Shown: positions 33,100 through 41,606 of the stretch, piece by piece
How the letters are laid out: each line of letters opens with the position of its first letter
How positions within the stretch are numbered: position 1 is the stretch's first letter
Source of the DNA: an uncultured Lachnospiraceae bacterium
GTDB lineage: Bacteria > Bacillota > Clostridia > Lachnospirales > Lachnospiraceae
Assembly: GCA_902779355.1 (NCBI GenBank)
Contig: CACZBF010000013.1
Coordinates: 1 to 64,000, forward strand
Direction: 5' to 3'
Length of the DNA stretch: 64,000 bases
Position numbers and translations under genes: made by a program
The notes under the pieces: model-generated
What the model saw: the letters and a program-made list of their open reading frames with translations, nothing else
The model's database searches: none
What the model was told of the DNA's origin: nothing

Positions 33100-34265
33100 G
33101 AGACCCTTTGAGCAAACGGATCGTATCCATTGAGCCTTCCGGCATCCGTAAGTTTTTTGACGTGGTCAACGAGATGAAAGACGCGATCTCGCTCGGTGTC
33201 GGAGAGCCGGACTTTGATACGCCCTGGTTCATCCGGGACGAGGGGATCTATTCCCTGGAACGGGGACGCACGTTTTATACAAGCAATGCCGGCTTGAAAG
33301 AGCTGAAAGAAGAGATCACCGTTTATCTGAACAGGCGGTTTCAGTTATCCTATTCTCCCGCGAAGGAAGTGATCGTGACCGTGGGCGGATCAGAAGCGAT
33401 TGATATCGCGATGCGTGCTATGCTGGATCCCGGAGATGAGGTGCTGATCCCGGAGCCCTGCTATGTTTCCTATCTGCCCTGTGCCATTCTGGCAAACGGG
33501 ACACCCGTGTCGATCGAATTGAAAGCGGAGAATGAATTCCGCCTGACGGCGCAGGAAGTGCTGGATGCCGTGACGGACAAGACAAAGCTTTTGGTTTTAC
33601 CGTTCCCGAACAATCCGACGGGCGCAGTGATGGAGCGGAAAGATCTGGAGGCGATCGCCAAGGTTGTGGCGGAGAAGGATCTTTATGTGATCAGCGATGA
33701 GATCTATGCAGAGCTTACTTATACCGAGGAAGGACATGTTTCCTTTGCGACGCTGCCCGGGATGCGTGAGCGGACCATCACGATCAACGGATTTTCCAAG
33801 TCTTATGCGATGACCGGCTGGCGTTTGGGCTACGCCTGCGGGCCGGAAGAGATCATCCGTGAAATGACAAAGATCCATCAATATTGTATCATGTGCGCGC
33901 CGACGACCAGTCAGTATGCGGCTGTGGAGGCGCTTCGCCGGGGTGATGAGGAAGTGGAAAAGATGCGGGAGGAGTATAACGGCAGACGCCGGTATCTTCT
34001 GCACCGGTTTCAGGAGATGGGATTACCCTGCTTTGAGCCCTATGGTGCGTTTTATGTCTTTCCGGATATCCGGAAACTCAAGATGACGTCAGAGGAATTT
34101 GCGACGAAGCTATTGGAACAGGAAAAGGTTGCGGTTGTGCCGGGTACGGCATTCGGACACAGCGGAGAAGGGTTTATCCGGATCTCTTATGCCTACAGCC
34201 TGTCCAATCTGAAGATCGCCCTCGACAGAATGGAACATTTTATCAAACATGAGTCTGATCGTTAA
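33096..34265 (+). CDS. Class I/II aminotransferase
   Basis: A 389-aa PLP-dependent fold-type I aminotransferase. Motifs: LGVGEPDFDTP, FPNNPTG, ISDEIYAELTY, the PLP lysine in FSKSYAMTGWRLGY, and the final Arg in GFIRISYA that binds the substrate carboxylate. These fit the aspartate/aromatic aminotransferase (PatA/AspC-like) group; the amino donor is not decided. It follows the Lrp-type regulator with a 4-nt overlap and overlaps ecfA1 by 17 nt. Confidence 0.93.
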   Translation: MRDPLSKRIVSIEPSGIRKFFDVVNEMKDAISLGVGEPDFDTPWFIRDEGIYSLERGRTFYTSNAGLKELKEEITVYLNRRFQLSYSPAKEVIVTVGGSEAIDIAMRAMLDPGDEVLIPEPCYVSYLPCAILANGTPVSIELKAENEFRLTAQEVLDAVTDKTKLLVLPFPNNPTGAVMERKDLEAIAKVVAEKDLYVISDEIYAELTYTEEGHVSFATLPGMRERTITINGFSKSYAMTGWRLGYACGPEEIIREMTKIHQYCIMCAPTTSQYAAVEALRRGDEEVEKMREEYNGRRRYLLHRFQEMGLPCFEPYGAFYVFPDIRKLKMTSEEFATKLLEQEKVAVVPGTAFGHSGEGFIRISYAYSLSNLKIALDRMEHFIKHESDR

Positions 34266-35112
34266 AGCCAGAAATATCGTATATGAATATATCCGCAGGG
34301 ATGATGACGGTAATGTGGAAGGCATCGAGACCGCGCTGGATCAGGTGGATCTGGATGTAAAAGAAGGGGATTTTGTTGCGATCCTCGGTGCGAACGGTTC
34401 CGGGAAATCCACATTGGCAAAGCATATCAACGCCTTGTTGAAACCGGAGAACGGAACTCTTCTTGTTGACGGGAAAGATACCCTGGACGATAATGAGACC
34501 CTTGCTATCCGTCAGACTGCAGGCATGGTCTTTCAAAATCCGGATAACCAGATCATCGCAAGCGTGGTCGAGGAGGATGTGGGGTTCGGTCCCGAGAATA
34601 TCGGCATTCCGACAGACGAGATCTGGACACGGGTGGAAAAGAGCCTTCGCTCTGTTGGGATGTATCATTACAGACATCATTCACCGAACCGCCTGTCCGG
34701 CGGACAGAAGCAGCGTGTGGCGATCGCCGGTGTCATGGCCATGAAGCCGAAGTGTATCATCCTGGATGAGCCAACGGCCATGCTGGATCCCGTTGGACGC
34801 CAGGAAGTGCTTTCTGCTGTCAGGGAGCTGAACGAAAAGAACGGGATCACCGTGATCCTGATCACACACTATATGGAAGAGACTGTCCATGCCAACCGGA
34901 TTTTTGTCATGGAGAGCGGTAAAGTGATCATGCAAGGTACGCCGCGGGAGATCTTCTCCCGTGTCGAGGAGTTAAAGGAGCATCATCTGACTGTCCCACA
35001 GGTGACAGAGCTTGCATGGGAGTTGAAAAAGGCAGGACTGTCGCTGCCGGACGGGATACTTACGAAAGAAGAACTGATCACAGCATTATGTCAATTATCG
35101 TCAACGAACTGA
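34249..35112 (+). CDS. ecfA1: ECF transporter ATPase A1
   Basis: A 287-aa ABC ATPase of the energy-coupling factor module. Walker A GANGSGKSTLAKH, Q-loop QNPDNQ, signature LSGGQKQRVAIAG, Walker B CIILDEPTAMLD and the switch His in LITHYMEE are all intact. Pairs with EcfA2 to power vitamin S components such as ThiT. The ATG overlaps the aminotransferase gene. Confidence 0.96.
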   Translation: MSLIVKARNIVYEYIRRDDDGNVEGIETALDQVDLDVKEGDFVAILGANGSGKSTLAKHINALLKPENGTLLVDGKDTLDDNETLAIRQTAGMVFQNPDNQIIASVVEEDVGFGPENIGIPTDEIWTRVEKSLRSVGMYHYRHHSPNRLSGGQKQRVAIAGVMAMKPKCIILDEPTAMLDPVGRQEVLSAVRELNEKNGITVILITHYMEETVHANRIFVMESGKVIMQGTPREIFSRVEELKEHHLTVPQVTELAWELKKAGLSLPDGILTKEELITALCQLSSTN

Positions 35113-35933
35113 ATTACATCTACAATCCCGGTACTGCAATGGAAGTACAGGCCTTGCGGGATATCAATCTGGAGATCTCGGACGGGGAGTTTATCGGCAT
35201 CATCGGACATACCGGTTCGGGGAAATCCACGCTGATCCAGCATCTCAACGGATTGATCCGCGCGACTTCAGGCGGGATCTTTTATAATGGAGCAGATATT
35301 TATGATGAAGGCTATGATCTTCGTACGCTCCGGACAAAGGTTGGCCTGGTGTTCCAGTATCCCGAGCATCAGTTGTTTGAAACTACAGTGATGGCGGATG
35401 TCTGCTACGGACCGAAAAACCAGGGACTGGACGAAAAAGAGGCGATGCTGCGGGCAGTTGCTTCTCTGAATGCGGTTCATTTCCCGGAGAAGCATTTTTA
35501 TGATTCTCCGTTTGAGCTTTCCGGCGGTCAGAAACGGCGCGTGGCGATCGCAGGCGTCCTTGCAATGAACCCCGAAGTGTTGATTCTGGATGAGCCGACG
35601 GCAGGGCTGGATCCACAGGGCAGGGACGAGATCTTGGAGATGGTATCGGATCTGCGCAGGACGCAGCATATCACGGTGATCCTGGTTTCCCACAGTATGG
35701 AAGATGTGGCACGATACGTGGATCGCCTGATCGTGATGAACGGCGGAGGCATCATGTATGATGACACCCCTCAGGCGGTATTTGCACATTATAAAGAGCT
35801 GGAAGAGGTCGGTCTCATGGCGCCGCAGGTGACTTACGTGATGCATGCGCTTGCGGAAGCAGGGATTCCCGTTGAGACCGGGGCGACCACAGTGGCAGAA
35901 GCAAAGGACGAAATTGTAAGAGTACTATGTTAA
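35088..35933 (+). CDS. ecfA2: ECF transporter ATPase A2
   Basis: A 281-aa ABC ATPase, partner of EcfA1: Walker A GHTGSGKSTLIQH, Q-loop QYPEHQLFETTVMADV (typical of EcfA2), signature LSGGQKRRVAIAG, Walker B VLILDEPTAGLD, VSHSME. The start at MSIIVN (35088) lies 25 nt inside the end of ecfA1; an earlier in-frame ATG at 35016 would read through ecfA1 and is rejected. Confidence 0.95.
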   Translation: MSIIVNELNYIYNPGTAMEVQALRDINLEISDGEFIGIIGHTGSGKSTLIQHLNGLIRATSGGIFYNGADIYDEGYDLRTLRTKVGLVFQYPEHQLFETTVMADVCYGPKNQGLDEKEAMLRAVASLNAVHFPEKHFYDSPFELSGGQKRRVAIAGVLAMNPEVLILDEPTAGLDPQGRDEILEMVSDLRRTQHITVILVSHSMEDVARYVDRLIVMNGGGIMYDDTPQAVFAHYKELEEVGLMAPQVTYVMHALAEAGIPVETGATTVAEAKDEIVRVLC

Positions 35934-36760
35934 AAGATGTGACACTCGGGCAGTATTATCCGGCGGAATCCGTCATCCATCGACTGGATCCCCGCGTAAA
36001 ACTGGCCGGAACTTTATTGTATTTGATCTCTCTGTTTGTTTTTCAGGGACCGCTGGCGCTTGTGATGGCGACGGTGTTCCTGATCCTTTTGATCACTCTT
36101 TCCAAAGTGCCGTTTTCTTACATGGTCAAGGGTCTGCGTACCATTATCATCATCCTCATCATAACAGCGGCGATGAACCTGTTCTTTACGACAGGTACCG
36201 TCATCGTGCAGTTCGGGATCTTCAAACTGACCTATGAAGGCATTCAGATGGCGATCCTGATGATGATCCGTCTGGTTTATCTGATCCTCGGGACTTCCCT
36301 GATGACGCTTACCACCACGCCGAACCAACTGACGGATGGGCTGGAGAAAGGCTTACGGGGACTAGGCAAACTAGGTGTGCCGGTGCATGAGATCGCGATG
36401 ATGATGTCGATCGCGCTCCGTTTTATCCCGATCCTGACCGAAGAGACGGATAAGATCATGAAAGCGCAGAAGGCCAGGGGCGCGGATTTTGAGACCGGGG
36501 GTCTTATCAAACGCGCAAAGGCCATGATCCCGCTCCTGGTGCCGCTTTTTGTATCGGCATTCCGCAGGGCAAATGACCTGGCGATGGCGATGGAAGCGCG
36601 GTGCTATCATGGCGGTGAGGGGCGGACCAAAATGAAGCCACTGCGCTATACGGCGACGGATCGGAACGCTTACCTGTTGTTGTTTGCGTACTTTGCAGCC
36701 ATGATCCTCCTGACTCTTTTCTGGACAAAAGTCCTCGGCGGCGGGAAGCTGTTTTTCTAA
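35927..36760 (+). CDS. ecfT: ECF transporter transmembrane subunit EcfT
   Basis: A 277-aa membrane protein with about five to six hydrophobic helices and the two cytoplasmic coupling helices carrying the Ala-Arg-Gly motif (KAQKARGADFE and ...AMEARCYHGGEGR), which contact the two ATPases. Overlaps ecfA2 by 7 nt. With EcfA1/A2 it forms the shared engine for S components; ThiT at 14.4 kb is one client encoded in this window. In many Firmicutes truA follows directly; here a 331-nt gap intervenes. Confidence 0.95.
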   Translation: MLKDVTLGQYYPAESVIHRLDPRVKLAGTLLYLISLFVFQGPLALVMATVFLILLITLSKVPFSYMVKGLRTIIIILIITAAMNLFFTTGTVIVQFGIFKLTYEGIQMAILMMIRLVYLILGTSLMTLTTTPNQLTDGLEKGLRGLGKLGVPVHEIAMMMSIALRFIPILTEETDKIMKAQKARGADFETGGLIKRAKAMIPLLVPLFVSAFRRANDLAMAMEARCYHGGEGRTKMKPLRYTATDRNAYLLLFAYFAAMILLTLFWTKVLGGGKLFF

Positions 36761-36769
36761 GGCGTGCTG

Positions 36770-37076
36770 TGAGATCAGGGCAAAAGCCATTTTTTTCCTC
36801 TATGCTCTGCATGGCAAACTGAAAATAAAATGACGCTCACTTATTTCGGGGCTGGGCTTCTCTAAGCATTTGCGTGAGGATCCTTAGACAGTACGCAACC
36901 AGTTCCAATGCGCCATCCATGGCGCATGGAACTTGGATTTGCCGTCGTGGCAAATCCTTGCTGATACAGATGCAAATGCCAAGAGAAACCAAGCCCCTCA
37001 TAAAGTGTTCGCTTACATTTTCTTTACAGTTTGCCATGGCGTATAGACGATAGAAAGGCTTTTGCCTCTGATCTCA
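36770..37076. repeat. 307-bp long imperfect inverted repeat with internal hairpins (MITE-like or structured RNA)
   Basis: The whole ecfT-truA gap is one large foldback. Outer ends are TGAGATCAG (36770) and CTGATCTCA (37076). Arms of about 107 nt match each other at roughly three quarters of positions: GGCAAAAGCC/GGCTTTTGCC, CATGGCAAACTG/CAGTTTGCCATG, TTCTCT...GCATTTGC/GCAAATGC...AGAGAA. The centre holds two further hairpins: AGTTCC-A-ATGCGCCAT / ATGGCGCATGGAACT (36901-36933) and a perfect 9-bp GGATTTGCC / GGCAAATCC with 5-nt loop (935-957 of 36 kb). No target-site duplication or transposase is evident. No protein-coding content is convincing. Confidence 0.85.
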
Positions 37077-37091
37077 TATAGGTGATTGAGA

Positions 37092-37829
37092 ATGAAAAGA
37101 ATCCTCCTGATCATAGCATACGACGGAACAGAATACTGTGGTTGGCAGATCCAGCCGAACGGCGTCACGATTGAGGCTGTGTTAAACCGTGAACTGACAA
37201 GGCTTCTGGGAGAAGAGATCAAGGTGATCGGTGCGAGTCGGACGGATGCGGGTGTCCATGCGATGGGGAATGTCTGTGTGTTTGATACCGATACAAGGAT
37301 CCCGCCGGAAAAGATCTCCTACGCCTTGAATCAGTCGCTGCCGGAAGATATCGTTGTGCAGCAGTCCAGGGAAGTGGCTCCGGATTTTCATCCGCGGAAA
37401 TGTGAGAGCCGAAAGACCTATGAATACCGGATCCTAAATCGCACGATGCGGGATCCGAACTGTCGGAGAAATACCTACTTTTATCATTGGGAACTGGATG
37501 TGGCAGCGATGCAGGAAGCGGGGACTTTTCTCATCGGAGAGCATGATTATCAAAGTTTCTGCTCCCCGGCGACGGAAGCCGAGACAACGGTCCGGACGAT
37601 CCATGCGTTGGCGGTGGAAAAAGAGGGAGACCTTATCACGATCCGCATTACCGGAAATGGGTTTCTTTACAATATGGTGCGGATCATTACAGGGACGCTG
37701 CTGGAGGTTGGAAGCGGGAAGCGGAAGCCGGATGAGATCGCGGAGATCCTGAAAAAAAAGGATCGCGCCGCTGCAGGACCTACCGCTCCGGCGTGCGGAT
37801 TGACATTAATGGGGATCGCATTTTTATGA
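37092..37829 (+). CDS. truA: tRNA pseudouridine synthase A
   Basis: A 245-aa enzyme converting U38-U40 of the tRNA anticodon stem to pseudouridine. The catalytic Asp is in GASRTDAGVHAMGN; the N-terminal IAYDGTEYCGWQ and C-terminal FLYNMVRIITGTL motifs are standard. ATG at 37092 follows AGGTG by seven bases, close to the foot of the inverted-repeat element; a TTG at 37086 is rejected. It overlaps trmL by 4 nt. Confidence 0.96.
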   Translation: MKRILLIIAYDGTEYCGWQIQPNGVTIEAVLNRELTRLLGEEIKVIGASRTDAGVHAMGNVCVFDTDTRIPPEKISYALNQSLPEDIVVQQSREVAPDFHPRKCESRKTYEYRILNRTMRDPNCRRNTYFYHWELDVAAMQEAGTFLIGEHDYQSFCSPATEAETTVRTIHALAVEKEGDLITIRITGNGFLYNMVRIITGTLLEVGSGKRKPDEIAEILKKKDRAAAGPTAPACGLTLMGIAFL

Positions 37830-38314
37830 ATATCGTACTTCTCGAACCGGAAATTGCCAGTAATACGGGAAATATCGGCCGTACCTGTGTAGCAACCGGG
37901 ACAAAACTGCATCTGATTGAGCCCCTTGGCTTTCAGCTGACGGAAAAGAATCTCAAAAGAGCGGGGATGGATTATTGGGATAGACTGGATGTGACACGCT
38001 ATATCGACTATGACGATTTCCTTGTGAAGAACCCGCTTGCGGAAGTCTACATGGCGACGACGAAAGCCAGGCAATCCTATGATGAAGTGCATTACCCACA
38101 AGATGCGTTCCTACTGTTTGGAAAGGAAAGCGGTGGTATTCCGGAGGAGCTGCTGATCCGGGATCCGTCGCATTGTGTCCGCATCCCGATGCTGGATAAA
38201 GAACGCTCCCTGAATCTGGCAAACTCGGTGGCAATCCTGCTTTACGAGGCGCTTCGCCAAAACGGATTCCCGGGACTTATGACAGAAGGAAAACTGCACC
38301 GGCTGAGTTGGTAA
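37826..38314 (+). CDS. trmL: tRNA (cytidine(34)-2'-O)-methyltransferase TrmL
   Basis: A 162-aa SPOUT-class methyltransferase with the C-terminal trefoil knot. Motifs: NTGNIGRTC (motif 1), LFGKESGGIPEELL (motif 2) and IPMLDKERSLNLANSVAILLYE (motif 3). It methylates the wobble base of leucine tRNAs. ATG overlaps the truA stop (ATGA). An upstream in-frame ATG at 37793 lies inside truA and is rejected. It converges on the next gene with one base between stop codons. Confidence 0.93.
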   Translation: MNIVLLEPEIASNTGNIGRTCVATGTKLHLIEPLGFQLTEKNLKRAGMDYWDRLDVTRYIDYDDFLVKNPLAEVYMATTKARQSYDEVHYPQDAFLLFGKESGGIPEELLIRDPSHCVRIPMLDKERSLNLANSVAILLYEALRQNGFPGLMTEGKLHRLSW

Positions 38315-38315
38315 A

Positions 38316-38834
38316 TCACTTTGCTTTATCCAGAAACCGCAGGCGCTCACTAATGTCGTTGTTAGGAAGAGCAGAGTATCCGAGAGATTTTTTTGCCCTT
38401 GCTAACAGGTTCTGATCCGGACTTTTCTTATGTTCCAGATCATCGATCAAAAGATCCATCTGACAACGCATGATCATCATGGTCTTTGCCATATTCTTCA
38501 TGATATCGATGATGTTCTTATGGTTTTGCTGAACAAAATCGCCAAGCTCTCCTTCTACGATCCGAAACAGGGTCACCTCACTGTAAGCCACGACCGTATA
38601 TATCGCAGGTTCTTGCAGAAGAATACCATATTCCCCGAAGCATTCCCCGGGTCCGAGGATACGGATCAGGGTTTCCTTTTGCGTCTGATAGCCTGCATAC
38701 ACTTCGGCGTGACCGTTCAGGATCTTATACATATCGAGATTGACTTCGCCTTCCTGAAGGATCAGGGTGCCTTCCGGAACTTTGAAGATCCGGCTGTTGA
38801 CACGATTGACGATCGTTTTTGTGTGTTCATCCAT
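38316..38834 (-). CDS. Cyclic-nucleotide-binding domain protein without DNA-binding domain
   Basis: A 172-aa protein with one cNMP-binding beta barrel (about 17-125): PEGTLILQEGE, GECFGEYGILLQEPAIYTVVA and the phosphate-cassette-like stretch, followed by helices (IIDIMKNMAKTMMIMRCQ) but no helix-turn-helix, so it is not a Crp/Fnr activator. The cassette GEYGILLQEPAIYT lacks the canonical Arg-Ala pair, so ligand binding is uncertain. Ribosome site is weak. A sensory or scaffold role is possible. Confidence 0.85.
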   Translation of the reverse strand: MDEHTKTIVNRVNSRIFKVPEGTLILQEGEVNLDMYKILNGHAEVYAGYQTQKETLIRILGPGECFGEYGILLQEPAIYTVVAYSEVTLFRIVEGELGDFVQQNHKNIIDIMKNMAKTMMIMRCQMDLLIDDLEHKKSPDQNLLARAKKSLGYSALPNNDISERLRFLDKAK

Positions 38835-38861
38835 TTATCATCCACGCTTTCTTTTTTTCCA

Positions 38862-38912
38862 ATGATACACCATAGAAATGTAATGATCAATGCAACTATG
38901 TCAGTTTGATCA
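38862..38912 (-). promoter_or_regulatory. Promoter and inverted repeat for the cNMP-binding-domain gene
   Basis: On the minus strand TTGATC (38885-38890), 17 bp, TATCAT (38862-38867). The -35 lies within one half of an inverted repeat TGATCAA (38884-38890) / TTGATCA (38906-38912) with a 15-nt gap, a possible operator. TGATCA is itself palindromic, so the repeat may be chance. Confidence 0.45.
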
Positions 38913-39016
38913 GTGTTTTCAGGGTTTTCGGAATTCCTGACGACAATTCCCACATACATTTTCCATCAAATGTCTAAAAAGGTACACATTTCGAAGGATG
39001 TGTCTTTTTTTGATTC

Positions 39017-39045
39017 TTGAATACGACATCAAAAAAACTTATAAT
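39017..39045 (+). promoter_or_regulatory. Strong sigma-A promoter of the DUF5692-like gene
   Basis: TTGAAT (39017-39022), 17 bp, perfect TATAAT (39040-39045), followed by a short leader and AAGGAGG. Combined with a tight terminator this predicts a highly expressed single gene. Confidence 0.8.
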
Positions 39046-39089
39046 CGCTCTGGTAGTTATATGCTTGAATCGTAATAAGGAGGTTAGTT

Positions 39090-40154
39090 ATGTTATTCCA
39101 GTTATACGGTGACAAGGCAATGATGCAGCTCCTGGGCTGGGTGCTGGTATTTGCCGGACTGATCGTGATGAATGAGATCGGTCGTCGCACAAAAGCCGGC
39201 GGGATCGCTGTTTTCATCGTTCTTCCGTTGGCACTCACGGTCTACTTCCTGCTTGCAAATGCAGGTGTATTCGGACCGAATAACCAGACCGTACTTTACA
39301 TGAACGGATGGTTCCATTATGCGAAGCTGTATGCGGCAGATATCGGCTGCGTCGGTTTCATGATGCTGAAGTACAAATGGGGCATCGGCAAGACAGAGTG
39401 GTTCAAGGTTTGGCCCTGGCTGATCGTTTCCATTAACATCCTGATCGCAGTTGCATCTGATCTGGAATCTGCATTCAAGGGATTCGCAGCAGGCGGCATG
39501 GCAGGCGGCTGGTGGTTCTCTTCCGAGAATGTCTGGCTGTACGGCGGCTGGTGGAATATCGTGAATGCGATCGCTGGTGTGATCAACATCTTCTGCATGA
39601 CCGGATGGTGGGGGATCTACTCTTCCAAGAAGCAGAAGGATATGCTGTGGCCGGACATGACGATCTGGTTCATCGTAGCGTATGATATCTGGAACTTTGA
39701 ATACACCTATTGCAATTTGCCGACCCATACTTGGTACTGCGGTGTGGCTCTGCTCCTTGCACCGACCTTTGCAAATGCACTTTGGAACAAGGGCGGCTGG
39801 ATCCAGAACCGTGCCAACACGCTGGCAATCTGGTGTATGTTTGCGCAGGTGTTCCCGCTGTTCCAGATCACCGAGCCCTTCTCTGTACTGCCGTCTCTGT
39901 ATCAGGGCGCAGTGGAGAACGGTGTGACTGCGATCGATATGACACAGATGACTTCTGCGGATCAGCTGACAGCGGCAGGCATCACGGCCAATCCGACAGC
40001 GCAGGGTGTGGTTGCGATCGCAGCGATCGTGGCAAATGTGCTCTGCATCTCCGTGATCATCAAGAGATCCATCGAACAGAAGAAGAATCCGTACAAAAAC
40101 GAGATCTTCGTCGGCACGAAGGATTTCGATCAGGCAATGGCAAGAGCAGAATAA
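39090..40154 (+). CDS. Multi-pass membrane protein (DUF5692-like)
   Basis: A 354-aa very hydrophobic protein with about nine to ten membrane helices, rich in Trp and Gly (GGWWFSSENVWLYGGWWNIVNA; FCMTGWWGIY). I believe it belongs to DUF5692, known from Lachnospiraceae and relatives; function is not established. It keeps charged residues inside predicted helices (e.g. AYDIWNFEYTY), which suggests transport or ligand binding. AAGGAGG precedes the ATG. Monocistronic. Confidence 0.8.
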   Translation: MLFQLYGDKAMMQLLGWVLVFAGLIVMNEIGRRTKAGGIAVFIVLPLALTVYFLLANAGVFGPNNQTVLYMNGWFHYAKLYAADIGCVGFMMLKYKWGIGKTEWFKVWPWLIVSINILIAVASDLESAFKGFAAGGMAGGWWFSSENVWLYGGWWNIVNAIAGVINIFCMTGWWGIYSSKKQKDMLWPDMTIWFIVAYDIWNFEYTYCNLPTHTWYCGVALLLAPTFANALWNKGGWIQNRANTLAIWCMFAQVFPLFQITEPFSVLPSLYQGAVENGVTAIDMTQMTSADQLTAAGITANPTAQGVVAIAAIVANVLCISVIIKRSIEQKKNPYKNEIFVGTKDFDQAMARAE

Positions 40155-40172
40155 CCGCTTCGAACGGGTTTT

Positions 40173-40215
40173 CATACAGCCTCGCGAAAATGCTTTCGTG
40201 GGGCTGTATTTTTTT
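40173..40215 (+). terminator. Intrinsic terminator
   Basis: ATACAGCC...CGAAA pairs with TTTCGTGGGGCTGTAT and is followed by seven T. It closes the DUF5692-like gene, about 20 nt after its stop codon. Confidence 0.9.
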
Positions 40216-40265
40216 CACGGATATGATATGATACTAGCATTGAAATCAGCGACAAGGAGTTTAGG

Positions 40266-41585
40266 ATGGTTAAGGTAGTAAAGTTCGGCGGGAGTTCCCT
40301 CGCCAGTGCGGAGCAGTTCGCGAAGGTAGGCGGGATCATCCGTTCGGATGATGACAGGAGATATGTGGTACCGAGCGCCCCGGGGAAACGGAACGCAGAG
40401 GATACGAAGGTTACGGATATGCTGTATGAGTGCTATGCCGAGGCAGAGGCAGGCGAAAATATCCGCGTCACCTTCAATAAGATCAAGGATCGCTATAATA
40501 AGATCATCGGGGGACTCGGGATCAAGCTTTCCCTGGAAGAAGATTATAAGATCATCGAGAAAAACATGAAGGAGCTCGCCGGAGCGGATTATGCGGCTTC
40601 CCGCGGAGAATATCTGAACGGGAAGATCATGGCGGCTTATCTCGGATTTGATTTTGTCGATGCGGCAGAGGTGATCTGCTTTGATAATGAGGGAAATTTT
40701 CTCGGAGATGAAACGAATAAGCGCATGAAAAAACGCCTTGCAAAGTCGGATAAGGCTGTGATCCCCGGATTTTATGGGGCAAAGGCAGACGGGACGATCA
40801 AGACCTTTTCCCGCGGCGGGTCGGATATCACGGGATCCATCGTGGCAAAAGCAGTCAGTGCCGGCATGTATGAGAACTGGACGGACGTGTCGGGATGTAT
40901 GGTTGCAGATCCCAGGATCATCAAGGATCCGGAGCCAATCCAGGTTGTCACCTATCGGGAACTGCGAGAGCTTTCTTATATGGGTGCAAGCGTTCTGCAT
41001 GAGGATGCGATCTTCCCTGTCCGAAAAGCCGGAATTCCGATCAATATTCGCAATACGAATGCACCGGAAGATCCGGGGACTTTGATCGTAGAGTCCACCT
41101 GCCATGTGCCGGAGTACACGATCACCGGAATTGCCGGGAAAAAAGGCTTTGTTGCAGTCAATATTGATAAAGACATGATGAATTCCGAGATCGGTTTCTG
41201 CCGGAAGGCGTTGGAAGCGTTTGAGGAAAATGGCGTATCCATCGAACATATGCCATCCGGGATCGACACGATGACAGTATTCGTGTCGCAGGAAGAGTTT
41301 ATGGGAAAAGAGCAGATGGTGCTTTCTTCCCTGCATCGCCTATGTGATCCGGATTCCATCGAGCTGGAAGGGAATCTTGCCCTGATCGCAGTCGTGGGAC
41401 GCGGTATGCGATCCACCCGGGGTACGGCGGGCAGGATCTTTTCCGCACTGGCGCATGCCAGTATCAACGTGAAGATGATCGACCAGGGCTCCTCCGAGCT
41501 GAACATCATCATCGGCGTCCGGAATGAGGACTTCGAGCCGGCGATCAAGGCGATCTATAAGATTTTTGTGGAAACACAGCTGTAA
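40266..41585 (+). CDS. lysC: Aspartate kinase
   Basis: A 439-aa enzyme phosphorylating aspartate, the first step to lysine, threonine and methionine. N-terminal VVKFGGSSLASAEQF (ATP loop), the SRGGSDITGSI catalytic segment, and two C-terminal ACT domains (ITGIAGKKGFVAVNID..., LALIAVVGRGMRSTRGTAGRIF) that bind amino-acid inhibitors. AAGGAG lies six bases before the ATG. It follows a terminator and precedes a response regulator by 21 nt. No lysine riboswitch is seen in the 110-nt leader region. Confidence 0.95.
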   Translation: MVKVVKFGGSSLASAEQFAKVGGIIRSDDDRRYVVPSAPGKRNAEDTKVTDMLYECYAEAEAGENIRVTFNKIKDRYNKIIGGLGIKLSLEEDYKIIEKNMKELAGADYAASRGEYLNGKIMAAYLGFDFVDAAEVICFDNEGNFLGDETNKRMKKRLAKSDKAVIPGFYGAKADGTIKTFSRGGSDITGSIVAKAVSAGMYENWTDVSGCMVADPRIIKDPEPIQVVTYRELRELSYMGASVLHEDAIFPVRKAGIPINIRNTNAPEDPGTLIVESTCHVPEYTITGIAGKKGFVAVNIDKDMMNSEIGFCRKALEAFEENGVSIEHMPSGIDTMTVFVSQEEFMGKEQMVLSSLHRLCDPDSIELEGNLALIAVVGRGMRSTRGTAGRIFSALAHASINVKMIDQGSSELNIIIGVRNEDFEPAIKAIYKIFVETQL

Positions 41586-41606
41586 CGACGACGAAAGGGG
41601 AGGCAG

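Noticed and set aside
36837-37037. A 66-codon minus-strand frame within the 307-bp inverted repeat
   Set aside because: It lies wholly inside the foldback arms, has no good ribosome site, and its sequence is dictated by the repeat.
38884-38912. Crp-type site autoregulated by the cNMP-binding-domain protein
   Set aside because: The protein has no DNA-binding domain, and the half-site TGATCA is palindromic on its own, so the pair may be chance.
40155-40265. Lysine riboswitch before aspartate kinase
   Set aside because: The interval is too short after the terminator and lacks the conserved lysine-aptamer blocks.
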